DNA of 64,000 nucleotides, taken from Cyclina sinensis (lineage: Eukaryota > Mollusca > Bivalvia > Venerida > Veneridae). The position numbers were made by a program, and so were the translations under genes. The notes under the pieces were generated by a model. The model was not told the DNA's origin. It made no database searches and saw nothing but the letters and a program-made list of their open reading frames with translations. The DNA is taken from assembly GCA_012932295.1 (NCBI GenBank), contig JAAONU010000002.1:15909388-15973387 (forward strand), written 5' to 3'. Below, one piece after another: positions 24,141 through 35,300 of this stretch. Every line of letters begins with the position of its first letter. Positions within the stretch are counted from its first letter, which is position 1.

Positions 24141-26428
24141 ACCACCTGAAAGCAATGAAAATATAAACGTCCAGCGCAAGTTCATCACCTGAAAGCAATG
24201 AAAATATCAATGTCCAACGCACGTTCATCACCTGAAAGCAATGAAAATATCAACGTCCAACGCACGTTCATCACCTGAAAACAATGAAAATATCAACGTC
24301 CTGCGCACGTTCATCACCTGAAAGCAATAGAAATATCAACGTCCTGCGCACGTTCATCTCCTAAAAGCAATGAAAATATTAACGTCATGCGCACGTATAT
24401 CACCTGCAAGCAATAAAAATATCAACGTCCAACGAACGTATATCACCTAAAAGCAATGAAAGTATCAACATCCTGCGCAGGTTCATCACCTGAAAGCAAT
24501 AGAAATAACAACGTCCTGCGCACGTTCATCACCTGAAAGCAATGAAAATATCAACGTCCTGCGCACGTTCATCACCTGAAAGCAATGAAAATATCAACGT
24601 CCAACGCACGTATATCACCTAAAAGCAATGAAAATATCAACGTCCTGCGTACGTTCATCACCTGAAAGCAATGAAAAATATCAACGTCCAACGCACGTAT
24701 ATCACCTGAAAGCAATGAAAGTATCAACGTCCTGCGCACGTATATCACCTGAAAGCAATGAAAATATCAACATCCTGCGCAGGTTCATCACCTGAAAGCA
24801 ATAGAAATATCAACGTCCTGCGCACGTTCATCGCCTGAAAGCAATGAAAATATCAACGTCCAACGCACGTTCATCACCTGAAAGCAATGAAAATATCAAC
24901 GTCCAACGCACGTATATCACCTAAAAGCAATGAAAATATCAACGTCCAACGCACGTTTATCACCTGAAAGCAATGAAAATATCAACGTCCTGCGCACGTT
25001 CATCACCTGAAAGCAATGAAAATATCAACGTCCTAGGAACGTTCATCGCCTGAAAGCAATAAAAATATCAACGTCCAACGTACGTATGTCACATGAAAGC
25101 AATGAAAATATCAACGTCCAGCGCAAGTTCATCACCAGAAAACAATGAAAAATATCAACGTCCAACGCACGTATATCACCTGAAATCAATGAAAGTATCA
25201 ACGTCATGAGCACGTATATCACCTAAAAGCAATGAAAATATCAACGTCCTCGGCACGTTCATCACCTGAAAGCAATGAAAATATCAACGTCCAACGATCG
25301 TTTATCACCTGAAAGCAATGAAAGTATCAACGTCCTGCGCACGTATATCACCTGAAAGCAATGAAAATATCAACGTTCTGCGCACGTTCATCACCTGAAA
25401 GCAATGAAAATATCAACGTCCTGCTCACGTTCATCGCCTGAAAGCAATGAAAATATCAACGTTCTGCGCACGTTCATCACCTGAAAGCAATAAAAATATC
25501 AACGTCCTGCGCACGTTCATTACCTGAAAGCAATGAAAATATAAACGTCTAACGCACGTTTATCACCTGAAAGCAATGAAAATATCAACGTCCAACGCAC
25601 GTTTATCACCTGAAAGCAATGAAAATATCAACGTCCTGCGCCCGTTCATCACCTGAAAGCAATGAAAGTATCAACGTCAAACGCACGTTCATAACCTGAA
25701 AGCAATGAAAATATCAACGTCCAACGCACGTATATCACCTGAAAGCAATGAAAATATCAACATCCAACGCACGTTTATCACCTGAAAGCAATGAAAATAT
25801 TAACGTCCTGCACACGTTCATCACCTGAAAGCAATGAAAATATCAACGTCCAACGCACTGGTATCACCTGAAAACAATGAAAATATCAATGTCCTGCGCA
25901 CGTTCATCACCTGAAAGCAATGAAAATATCAACGTCCAACGCACGTTCATCGCCTGAAAGCAATGAATGAAAATATCAACGTCCTGCGCACGCTCATCAC
26001 CTGAAAGCAATGAAAATATCAACGTCCAACGCACGTTCATCGCCTGAAAGCAATGAATGAAAATATCAACGTCCTGCGCACGCTCATCACCTGAAAGCAA
26101 TGAAAATATCAACGTCCAGCGCAAGTTCATCACCTGAAAGCTATGAAAATATCAACATCAAGCGCACGTATATCCCCTGAAAGCAATGAAAATATCAACG
26201 TCCAACGCACGTTTATCACCTGAAAACAATGAAAATATCAACGTCCTGCGCAGGTTCATCATCTTAATGCAGTGGAAATATCAACGTCCAACGCACGTTT
26301 ATCACCTGAAAGCAATGAAAATATCAACGTCCAGCGCACGTTCATCACCTGAAAGCAGTGACAATATCAACGTCCAGCGCACGTTCATCACCTGAAAGCA
26401 GTGAAAGTATCAACGTCCAGCGTAAGTT
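24141..26428. repeat. 43-bp minisatellite array, about 53 units
   Basis: Units follow the pattern CACCTGAAAGCAATGAAAAT, then 'atcaacgtcc', then a variable 'tgcgc' or 'aacgc', then 'acgttcat' or 'acgtatat'. Variant types are intermixed, suggesting homogenisation by unequal exchange. The unit length is not a multiple of three, and the frames found across it are artefacts. Each unit carries ACGT-containing words. Confidence 0.97.
25921..26100. repeat. Exact 90-bp higher-order duplication in the array
   Basis: 25921-26010 and 26011-26100 are identical. The 90-bp dimer is a 43-bp unit plus a 47-bp unit with an extra ATGA. It is the most recent visible expansion in this array. Confidence 0.92.
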
Positions 26429-26847
26429 AATTATCTGATAAACATAAGATATAAATTTATTGCATATCAAACAGGATTTTCTACTGTTTACACCGGTGCT
26501 AGAAAACTTCAGTTTACATCCCCATGTAAGATAAGTCGCGTGCGTTACATGACGTCACTCCGTTATAAATGAAGTTGAAAATTCATACGCTACTCTAAAA
26601 AAGTAGTGCTGAATAGAATATTAGTCTTCGTTATTTTCTTCCGAATTTTGATGTGTCTGGGATATGCAAGAAAAAGACGCAAATACTGGTTGCCAGTAAA
26701 GACGGAAATATCTGGCTCTCGGTAACTGTTTAGCGGTAACTCGGCACATCTTCGTTACCGCCTTAAACAGTTACCCTCAAACCGGATATTCCTGTCTGTA
26801 CCGGCAACCAATGCAAGATTCTTATTGACCAGTGCAGTAACAGCACG
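26429..26847. other. Spacer between the 43-bp and 44-bp arrays
   Basis: Unique-looking sequence that splits the satellite. It contains a CRE palindrome TGACGTCA (26550-26557) followed by TATAAAT, and a long hairpin at 26688-26809. The 44-bp unit type already begins at about 26428, so this may be an insertion into that array. Confidence 0.55.
26688..26809. repeat. Imperfect 122-bp inverted repeat (hairpin)
   Basis: Two arms of about 53 bp pair, with a loop of about 13 bp at 26741-26753. The arms share GGTTGCC/GGCAACC at the base and GGTAACTGTTTA next to the loop. A transcript would fold into a long stem. It may be a small foldback element; no target duplication was recognised. Confidence 0.85.
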
Positions 26848-27720
26848 TTCATTATCTGACAAACATTGAGAATATCGACGTCTAGCGCACGTTTATTATC
26901 TGATTTACATTGAAAAATATCTAATTCCAGCGAACGTTCATTTCCTGATTAACATTGAAGATATAAACGGCCACTTGACGTTCATTATCTGATGAACATG
27001 TAAAATATCAACGTCCAGCTCACATATTATCTGATTAACAATGACGATATAGATGTCCAACGCTCTTTTATTATCTAATTAACATTGAAGATGTTAACGT
27101 CAAACGCATTTTCATTATCTAATTAACACTGAAGAAATAAAAGTTCAAAGCTCGTTTATTATAAAATAAACAACCAAAATATCAACGATCAACGCACGTT
27201 CATTACCAGATTGACATAGAAAGTAGAATCGTCTTCGCACATTCATTTTTTAATATTATTTTTGATAATATATACGTACAACACACATATATTACCTAAT
27301 TATTATTGATAAATATTAACGTCCAACGTAAGCTTTAAAATTACTTGATTCACGTTTATTATCTGATTTACATTGAGTACATAAATGTCCTGTGCACGTT
27401 CATTATCTGATTTACATTGAGTACATGAATGCCCTGTGCACGTTCATTATCTGATTTACATTGAGTACATTAATGTCCTGCGCACGTTCATTATCTGATT
27501 AACATTGAAGGTATAAATGTCCTGCACACGTTCATTATCTGATTTACATTGAGTACATAAATATCCTACGCACGTTCATTATCTGATTAACATTGAAGAT
27601 ATAAATGTCCTACGCACGTTCATTATATGATTTACATTAAAGATATAAACGGCCTGTGCACGTTCATTATCTGATTTACATTGAATACATAAATATCCTG
27701 CGCACGATCAATGTATTCAA
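26848..27720. repeat. Diverged 44-bp minisatellite related to the 43-bp array
   Basis: Units follow 'cacgttcattatctgatt', 'aacattgaagatataaa', 'tgtcctgcg'. The 'aacgtcc...cgcacgttcat' core links it to the 43-bp family, but units are more diverged. 27350-27700 is more uniform than the rest. Confidence 0.88.
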
Positions 27721-28092
27721 TGTTCGGTATTTTTTTTTATCAACGTCTCCCTTGTTCGCGAAGCTGCATATTTTCTATAACGTAATAAAGAGTAAAATCT
27801 TTTCGACTTAACTGAGGGTTGCATAAAATTAATTGTATTTCTTAATTGTGAAATAGATGTTTTGTATGCTTAAAGTTAGATTACTATATTTAAATGATTC
27901 TTGTTACAAGTATATCAAATTTATTTCAATATCAATTTACTTATGCTATTACATATTCAAAAAAAAGTATAAGCTAAATGGAAAGGCATGCGGATATTTC
28001 TCAATTTCAGTATATACCTGTGTATGGTGGGGGAAATAAAATATAACATACTACGGCTAAAGTTTTGACAACAAAAACTTGCTGCTGTAATA
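27721..28092. other. Non-coding spacer
   Basis: AT-rich spacer between arrays with no credible gene. Confidence 0.4.
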
Positions 28093-29464
28093 ATTCTTTA
28101 GGCTAACCGTTTGATGTTTGTTGTTTAATGCTTGTCGTTTGATGTTTGTTGTTTGATGGTTGTCGTTTGATACTTGACGTTTGCCGTTTGTTGTTTTTGT
28201 TTGTAGCTATATAGTTTGATGCATGTTGTGTGATAATTGTTCTTTGCTGCCTGTCGTTTGATACTTATTTTTTGATGCCTGTCGCTTTGTGTTTGGTGAT
28301 TGTCGCTTGACGTTTGATGTTTGTTGTTTAATGCCTGTCGTTTGATGTTTGTTGTTTAATGCTTGTCGTTTGATGTTTGTTGTTTAATGCTTGTCGTTTG
28401 ATGTTTGTTGTTTTTGCTTGTAGTTTGATGCATGTTGTGTGATAATTTTTCTTTGCTGCCTGTCGTTTGATACTTATTGTTTGAAGCCTATCGCTTTGTG
28501 TTTGGTGATTGTCGCTTGACGTTTGATGTTTGTTGTTTAATGCCTGTCGTTTGATGTATTGTTGTTTAATGCTTGTCGTTTGATGTTTGTTGTTTAATGC
28601 TTGTCGTTTGATGTTTTGTTGTTAAATGCTTGTCGTTTGATGTTTGTTGTTTAATGCTTGTCGTTTGATGTTTGTTGTTTAATGCTTGTCGTTTGATATT
28701 TGTTGTTTGATGCTTGTCATTTGATGTTTTGTAGTTTGATGCTTGTCGTTTGATGTTTGTTGTTTAATGGTTGTCGTTTGATATTTGTTGTTTGATGCTT
28801 GTCGTTTGATACTTGACGTTTGCCGTTTGTTGTTTTTGTTTGTAGCTATATAGTTTGATGCATGTTGTGTGATAATTGTTCTTTGCTGCCTGTCGTTTGA
28901 TACTTATTGTTTGATGTTTGTCGCTTTGTGTTTGTAGATTGTCGCTTGACGTTTGATGTTTGTTGTTTAATGCCTGTCGTTTGATGTTTGTTGTTTAATG
29001 CTTGTCGTTTGATGTTTTGTTGTTTAATGCTTGTCGTTTGATGTTTTGTTGTTTAATGCTTGTCGTTTGATGTCTTGTTGTTTAATGCTTGTCGTTTGAT
29101 GTTTGTTGTTTAATGTTTGTCGTTTGATATTTGTTGTTTGATGCTTGTCGTTTGATACTTGACTTTTACCATTTGTTGTAGCTATATAGTTTGATGCATG
29201 TTGTGTGATAATTGTTCTTTGCTGCCTGTCGTTTGATACTTATTGTTTGATGCTTGTCGCTTTGTGTTTGGTGATGGTCGCTTGACGTTTGATGCTTGTT
29301 GTTTGATGCTTGTCGCTTTGTGTTTGGTGATGGTCGCTTGACGTTTGATGCTTGTTGTTTGATGCTTGTCGCTTTGTGTTTGGTGATGGTCGCTTGACGT
29401 TTGATGCTTGTTGTTTGATGCTTGTCGCTTTGTGTTTGGTGATGGTCGCTTGACGTTTGATGTT
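28093..29464. repeat. G/T-rich 27-28-bp minisatellite with higher-order units
   Basis: Basic unit GTTTGATGTTTGTTGTTTAA plus 'tgcttgtc'. A longer block containing 'tagtttgatgcatgttgtgtgataa' and 'ctttgctgcctgtcg' recurs near 28205, 28425, 28840 and 29180, which defines higher-order units of variable length. The last 230 bp (29232-29464) are about four uniform 58-bp units. The + strand is strongly G+T biased and C-poor, so the frame on the minus strand is low-complexity and not a gene. Confidence 0.95.
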
Positions 29465-30753
29465 ATACGTTTTGTCATTCGAGATTAAAATTTCAACGTT
29501 TTATATCATTTAAGCGTAATAACGAGTCACTTATGAATGAACTGAATGAAGACAGAACAGAGCAAATGTGTGCATTGTTATTGGAAGTGTCCTATCACTC
29601 CCAGTTACGCAGTGTTGACAGGATTGGTGCTGTAATTTCAAGGAAGCCAGCACTGTTTTCAATATAATATAGTGATTAGGCAACTAGTAACAAACTGCCA
29701 ATTTGTCAAAACAAGCAATCCGTCAATTGAAAACTGTCAGTGAAACACAAGTTGCAGCTTACACGTACATCTTATAATATCTACTGTACTAGACTTGCAA
29801 CTTTCGGTTAGTAACTTTGTCCTAAATTAGTACAGCCATGAACTAGCGGTTAAACTTCTTTAAAATGAACACCATTTTATTTTTCTGATGCATAACAGAA
29901 TGCAACTATCTGCTTAAGGTGTAACTTTTTGTTTGATATTCTTAAAAATGCTACCCGCCGTTCAGTTTAAAAGGCACATACTGCAAAAACCAATCCTCTG
30001 TTTATATCATACCATATAGGTGTGTGATATAAGATGATGAAAAAAAACCCAAAACATTTTCAGTTAACTACAAGATGTTATCGCAGGCGTTGCCTCTACT
30101 TCTTAGAGTAGTTCATTACAAACCAACATTTAAATTTAATTAAAAGCAGGCACATTATGGAGCTCGACGCGTCAATACAATTAGATCGCGATACATTTAT
30201 AATTTATTACGTTTTATATAGATCAAGACGATACATACTTTTACATAATTTCAGCGTTTTTTATTTCTGTTTCAGTGGTGATCTAAATGGTGTAAACCAC
30301 GCTTACGTTTTAGAATTTTAATATGCTTCACTTCGTTTATTATATTATGCACGATGTATTTTGCATTACAGCAGAAAACGCTAGATATTTTAATACACTA
30401 TATATTTTTTCTTCATAAAGTGGTATAAATATTGACGTTATTGAGTGTAGAGTAAACACAAACAGTCTAGGCTGATCAGATTTCTCAGTTAATAATTCAC
30501 CCAAATTCCGAACTACTTTCCAGAAGATAGTTGGTAATTCAATCATGGGTAAGTTATAAATGCACATTTCTTTAGCAATGTTATAAAGTTTATGCATAAT
30601 CGTTAGTGACGGTAAAACCAAAAGATAAAAAGTACAATCATCCCGCTTCTGAGTTGATCAGGTTCCTCAGTTGGTAATTTCCCCGATTCTCCAATTACCT
30701 TCCAGAATATAGTTGGTAATTCAAACTTTAGTTAGATATTTAGGAAAGTTTGA

Positions 30754-30878
30754 GTGATCTACCGTCCAATATAGCACTGTGTCGAGTTCAGATGTGTATT
30801 AATTCAGTTACGAAGGCCGAGTGATTAAATAATTACGCATCTGAACGAGAAACCGTGCTGTATTGGACGGTAGATCAC
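30754..30878. repeat. 125-bp hairpin in segment A, copy 1
   Basis: The ends GTGATCTACCGTCCAATA and their reverse complement pair over 24 bp with one mismatch. GTTCAGATG/CATCTGAAC pair further in. The loop region is about 30 bp. The same hairpin occurs at 39741-39865. Confidence 0.92.
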
Positions 30879-31139
30879 CGGTAGATCACCAAAACTTTAA
30901 AATCTATTTTCATTCAAACAAATATGTATAGTTATAAGGGACACACTTATGTACACTACTTATCATGCCATTTTTTATGGTTATTGTCCCTGTCAGGCTA
31001 TTCTGTTTACCCCGCTATTCATTTCCCACGTGAAAATGAAAACAACAATGTCATTTTTAGTTGTCAGTTAATAATTTACATTTAAACAGATATCTATAAT
31101 TTTATCATAGATGATTTTTTTTTTTTTTTTTTTTTTTTT

Positions 31140-31163
31140 GCGCATGCGTTAGAACATGGCGGT
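31140..31163 (+). promoter_or_regulatory. NRF1-like and YY1-like motifs at the LINE 5' end
   Basis: GCGCATGCG directly follows the T25 tract. GAACATGGCGG, close to the YY1 consensus AANATGGCGGC, follows 12 bp later. Being at the extreme 5' end of the element, these could be an internal promoter, comparable to the YY1 site near the start of human L1. Function is inferred. Confidence 0.4.
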
Positions 31164-31293
31164 CGTTCAAAATTTTGCTCTCGTGATTTTTCCTTTATAG
31201 TTGGATTACAAGGAGAAATGAGGGATTTTATATGAATAAAAATACATGTGTTTCTACTAGTGAATTTATTTCGCAGTTTTGCAGTGTTTTCAA

Positions 31294-32385
31294 ATGACAA
31301 ATAAGAAAAATAAGCAGACAAAACGGACTTTATCTTCACCAGATAATGGAGGGAATGTTCCTGAGAAGAGATCAGCTGTAAGCCAGCATAAAAACAGTAA
31401 GAATATCAATACAAATTCAATAGTCAATACAATGGAAACCTCCGGATATGTACAACCGTTGAATATGTCTAATATGTCCGCTATGAACAATTACCAAACA
31501 TCACCAGGGGCGTTTTATACCCCACCCCACCAACAGTACGTAAATACGCAACCGATGATGCCCATTCCTCAGCCTATAAACCAGTCTCAGCAGTCAAACT
31601 CTTTTCAACAAATAGTACTTGAACGGCTAGAATCAATGGACAAAAGATTAAGTAAATTGGACACTATTGAAAAGCAACTTTCCTCTTTGTCTGTGAAAAT
31701 GACTTCTTTGGATAATCGTATCTTAGCTCTTGAAACATCTTCAAAAGAGACTAATGACAGGCTTACGCAGGTTGAAAACAGTCGTATGTTCGATTCCCAG
31801 GCAAACGATGAATTGAGATCCAAACAAACCGAGATTGACAATCAATTAAAGAATGAACAAAGTCGGATCAATAACCTTAAGTCTGAATGTGATAAACTAA
31901 AAAGAGTGAATGAAGATATTATTGATCTTCAATCAAGGTCAATGAGGGATAATTTACTGTTTTTCGGCCATACTGAGTGTTCTTCTGTTGAAGAGAGACG
32001 GCACGAGGATTGTACTAAAACTATTCTTGACTTCTGTAAAGATACTCTGAAAATTGAGGATGCAGCGACGCGCTTTAAAATAGAACGCGCCCATCGTGTA
32101 GGTGTTTACGACAATACTAAAACTCGTCCCATTGTCATAAAATTCAGCCACTACCCTGACAAAATGTTTGTTAAACAAAAAGCATCGGAAGTCCTGAAAG
32201 GAAGAAAAGATTTCAGAGTTTCGGATCAATTCCCTAAGGCGATACAGGATAGGCGCAAGATACTAGGTGACGTCATGATGAAAGCACGTGAGGATGGCAA
32301 GGACGCTTATATATCCTACGATAAACTGTTTATTAACCGACGAATGTACACAGTCGAGAACGTCGCAAGTGCTGGATATAGTTAG
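31294..32385 (+). CDS. LINE ORF1 protein (coiled coil plus RRM-type RNA-binding)
   Basis: 363 residues from the ATG at 31294; the frame is open a little further upstream but without ATG. Residues 1-100 are polar and rich in Asn, Gln, Ser and Pro. Residues about 105-215 have heptad-like Leu/Ile spacing, suggesting a long coiled coil that would trimerise or oligomerise. From about 218 to 355 comes an RRM-like domain and C-terminal domain, with NLLFFG, IERAHRVG, RPIVIKF and a final RRMYTV segment, as in L1-type ORF1 proteins. These bind the element's RNA and act as nucleic-acid chaperones (family knowledge). The frame is intact and ends in TAG at 32383-32385. ORF2 continues in the same frame directly after that TAG. 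Confidence 0.9.
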   Translation: MTNKKNKQTKRTLSSPDNGGNVPEKRSAVSQHKNSKNINTNSIVNTMETSGYVQPLNMSNMSAMNNYQTSPGAFYTPPHQQYVNTQPMMPIPQPINQSQQSNSFQQIVLERLESMDKRLSKLDTIEKQLSSLSVKMTSLDNRILALETSSKETNDRLTQVENSRMFDSQANDELRSKQTEIDNQLKNEQSRINNLKSECDKLKRVNEDIIDLQSRSMRDNLLFFGHTECSSVEERRHEDCTKTILDFCKDTLKIEDAATRFKIERAHRVGVYDNTKTRPIVIKFSHYPDKMFVKQKASEVLKGRKDFRVSDQFPKAIQDRRKILGDVMMKAREDGKDAYISYDKLFINRRMYTVENVASAGYS

Positions 32386-35300
32386 GAGTTTGGCCAGAAA
32401 CAACTCCAGTTTATACTCTGGAATATTCAGGGTATACGCTCAAAATTAAAGGATGCAGAGTTTCTTATCTTTATTTCTGACTATGACTTTATTTTTTTGA
32501 CCGAAACATGGAATGCTAAGTCTTCAAATATTAGTTTAGACGGATACGTCTGTTTGAACTGTCCCCGTCCGAAAACAAACAGAAATGCAAAACGTGACAG
32601 TGGAGGTATCATAGTATACTTTAAAGAATGTTTTAGAAGTTATGTTGAATTAGTTCAGATAAACGAAAATGGAATAATTTGGTTTAAAATTAACAAACAT
32701 TTTATGAACACTGAACAAGACCTATATTTTTGTGTCTGTTATATACCTCCTGAAGATTCAAAGGTTTATCGAAATATTAACTCTCCTCTTTTTGATTATG
32801 ATTTCTTTGAGAATTTATGTACTGACATTAGAAAATATGAAGATTTAGGTAATGTGTTCGTCCTGGGTGATATGAACTCACGCACAGGTGAACAGCCAGA
32901 CTTTATAGTAGATATGCACTTGAACCGTTATGTCGACGTACCCCAATCCGATTATTTATATAAGAAATTACCAGAGCGGAAAAATGATGACAAATCTATT
33001 AACGGATTTGGCAACAAACTATTATCTTTATGTAAAGAGTGTGATCTTTTTATTGTTAACGGTCGGCTTAGTGAAGGAAAATGTACCTTTCATGGGCTTA
33101 ATAGGAACAGACCTGTAGAAAGCATGGTCGACTATTTGATAACAGATTTTGAAGGTTTTACACTTATAAAAGATTTTAAAATATTAGATTTGTCGGAATT
33201 TTCTGACCATTGTCCCGTTAGTTTTTTTATGTCTTATGTTGACAATAACACTCCTTCCCAGCCAAATCACTCAAACAAAATTGTTTGGAATACATCGTAT
33301 AAAGACGATTTTTTAAAAGAGCTTAATTGTAAAACTATTTTTTGATGATTTAATGTTTAAGCTTGGGTCTGGCGAAAATGACATTAATGAATGTGTAAAT
33401 AATTTTTCAAAAATTGTACATGAAGTGTCGTCTAAATGTTTTGGGCGAACAGTTACAAATAATAGTAAACTTAAACATAAAATAAAAACTTCATGGTTCA
33501 ATAACGAATGTAGAGCTGCCAAAAATGCATTTTTTGATGCGAAACGTAAAATGACGTTAAATAACTCGGATGAAAATCGGATTATTTTCTTGCAATCTAG
33601 AGCTAGCTTTGCTAAAGCCAAGACAAAAGCTAAGAATGCCTTTTTCTTTAAAGAAAAACATAAATTATCAAAATTAAGTAAGCACTCGCCTAGAGAATTC
33701 TGGAAATACATTAATAAGTTTAGAAAGTCTAAAAATATGTCGTCAGATTTGAAAATTGATGATTTTGCGAATTATTTTTCGAATATTTCGAACAATACTG
33801 ACAGTAACTCAACAACTTTTTCAGATTTTCAAAGTTTACGTGACAATGCAGTTAATATTGATCAGCTGGACTGTTCCATCAGTATTGAAGAAATCCATAA
33901 AACAATATCCTCCTTAAAAAGAAACAAAAGTAGTGACTATGAAAATAATGTGGCAGATTTTTTTATTGATGCAAAAGATTTTATATCCCCATATTTATGT
34001 ACCATATTTAATTATATATTTGATAGCGGCGTGTACCCGGAGGCGTGGACTAAAGGGGTCATTGTACCAATCTATAAAAAGGGAGATGTAAATGATTGCT
34101 CAAATTACAGAGGTATTACTCTTGTTAATATACTAGCAAAAATTTTCTCTTTAATTTTAAGAAACAGAATAAACAAATGGTGTGAAAGTGAGCATGTGTT
34201 CAATGATTCTCAGTTTGGTTTTCGAGATGGACATTCTACTTCAGACGCAATATTCTTACTCCATGCTATCATACAAAAGGTTTTAGCTAATAATTCAAGA
34301 CTTTGGTGTATATTTGTTGACTACAAACGAGCTTTCGATACTGTAAACAGAGAAGCATTGTGGGAGAAACTTATTATGTCAGGTGTAAGTTGTAAAATGA
34401 TCAGAATGATTAAATCTATTTACGAAAATGTTCAGTCATGTGTCCGAATTTCTAACAGTATGGAAACATCAGAGTTTTTTCAGGTTGCTATTGGTCTTAA
34501 GCAAGGTGAACCGTTATCACCAATTTTGTTTATCCTATTTGTTAATGACATAGTTAATAACCTTGATTTTAATGCTTTAACAGAGAAGGACCTAGATTTG
34601 CTTTCAAAATACCTTATTTTATTCGCCGATGATATTGTTTTATTTACAACAAATCCAAATAGCCTACAAGCTCAGATTGATAGCTTATGGCATTATTCTA
34701 CGAAATGGGGACTAGAAATAAATATTAATAAGACCAAAGTATGTATATTTGAGAAAAGAAAGTGTAATCACAACGTTAATTTTTTTATAAATGGTGAAAT
34801 AATTGAAATAGTAGATTCTTTTGTATATTTAGGTATGAAATTAACTCGTACAGGAACATTCAAAGTTGCTATTAAAACTTTTCATGAACAGGCACTAAGA
34901 GCCTATTATAATTTGTTGTCTTTATTCGATCGTGTAGTCATGGATGTTAAAACAAAAATGTCTCTCTTTGACTCTATGGTATTACCAATTTTACTCTATG
35001 GAGCAGAGATTTGGGGGGTATACAATATCAAAAACATTGACAACTTACATGCTAAATTTTGCAAATATATTTTGGGTGTAAAGAGCCAAACTCCGAATTA
35101 CGCGGTATTCGGTGAATTAGGGAGAATACCTCTATCTGTTCTTTGCAAAGTTAGAGCTATAAAATTTTGGATTAAGATCATGAAGAATCCCGACTCAGCT
35201 GTATATTCTATCTACTTAGATCAGTGCTCAAACATTAACGGTACATGTTGGGCTAATCAAATAAATTCGTTAATAGATAGGCTTGGTTTTACCAATGTAC

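Noticed and set aside
25864..26133. Repetitive 89-codon minus-strand frame in the 43-bp array
   Set aside because: The unit length is not divisible by three, so the peptide repeat is a by-product of the satellite; no start, stop or splice conservation.
24100..27720. Possible CRISPR array (regular repeats with variable parts)
   Set aside because: Units are contiguous at 43-44 bp with no unique spacers of constant length, the variable positions are point variants, and the context is a eukaryotic genome. It is a minisatellite.
29182..29478. 98-codon Lys/Gln/Thr/Ser-rich minus-strand frame
   Set aside because: A translation of the G/T minisatellite; low complexity, no ATG context, no neighbours.
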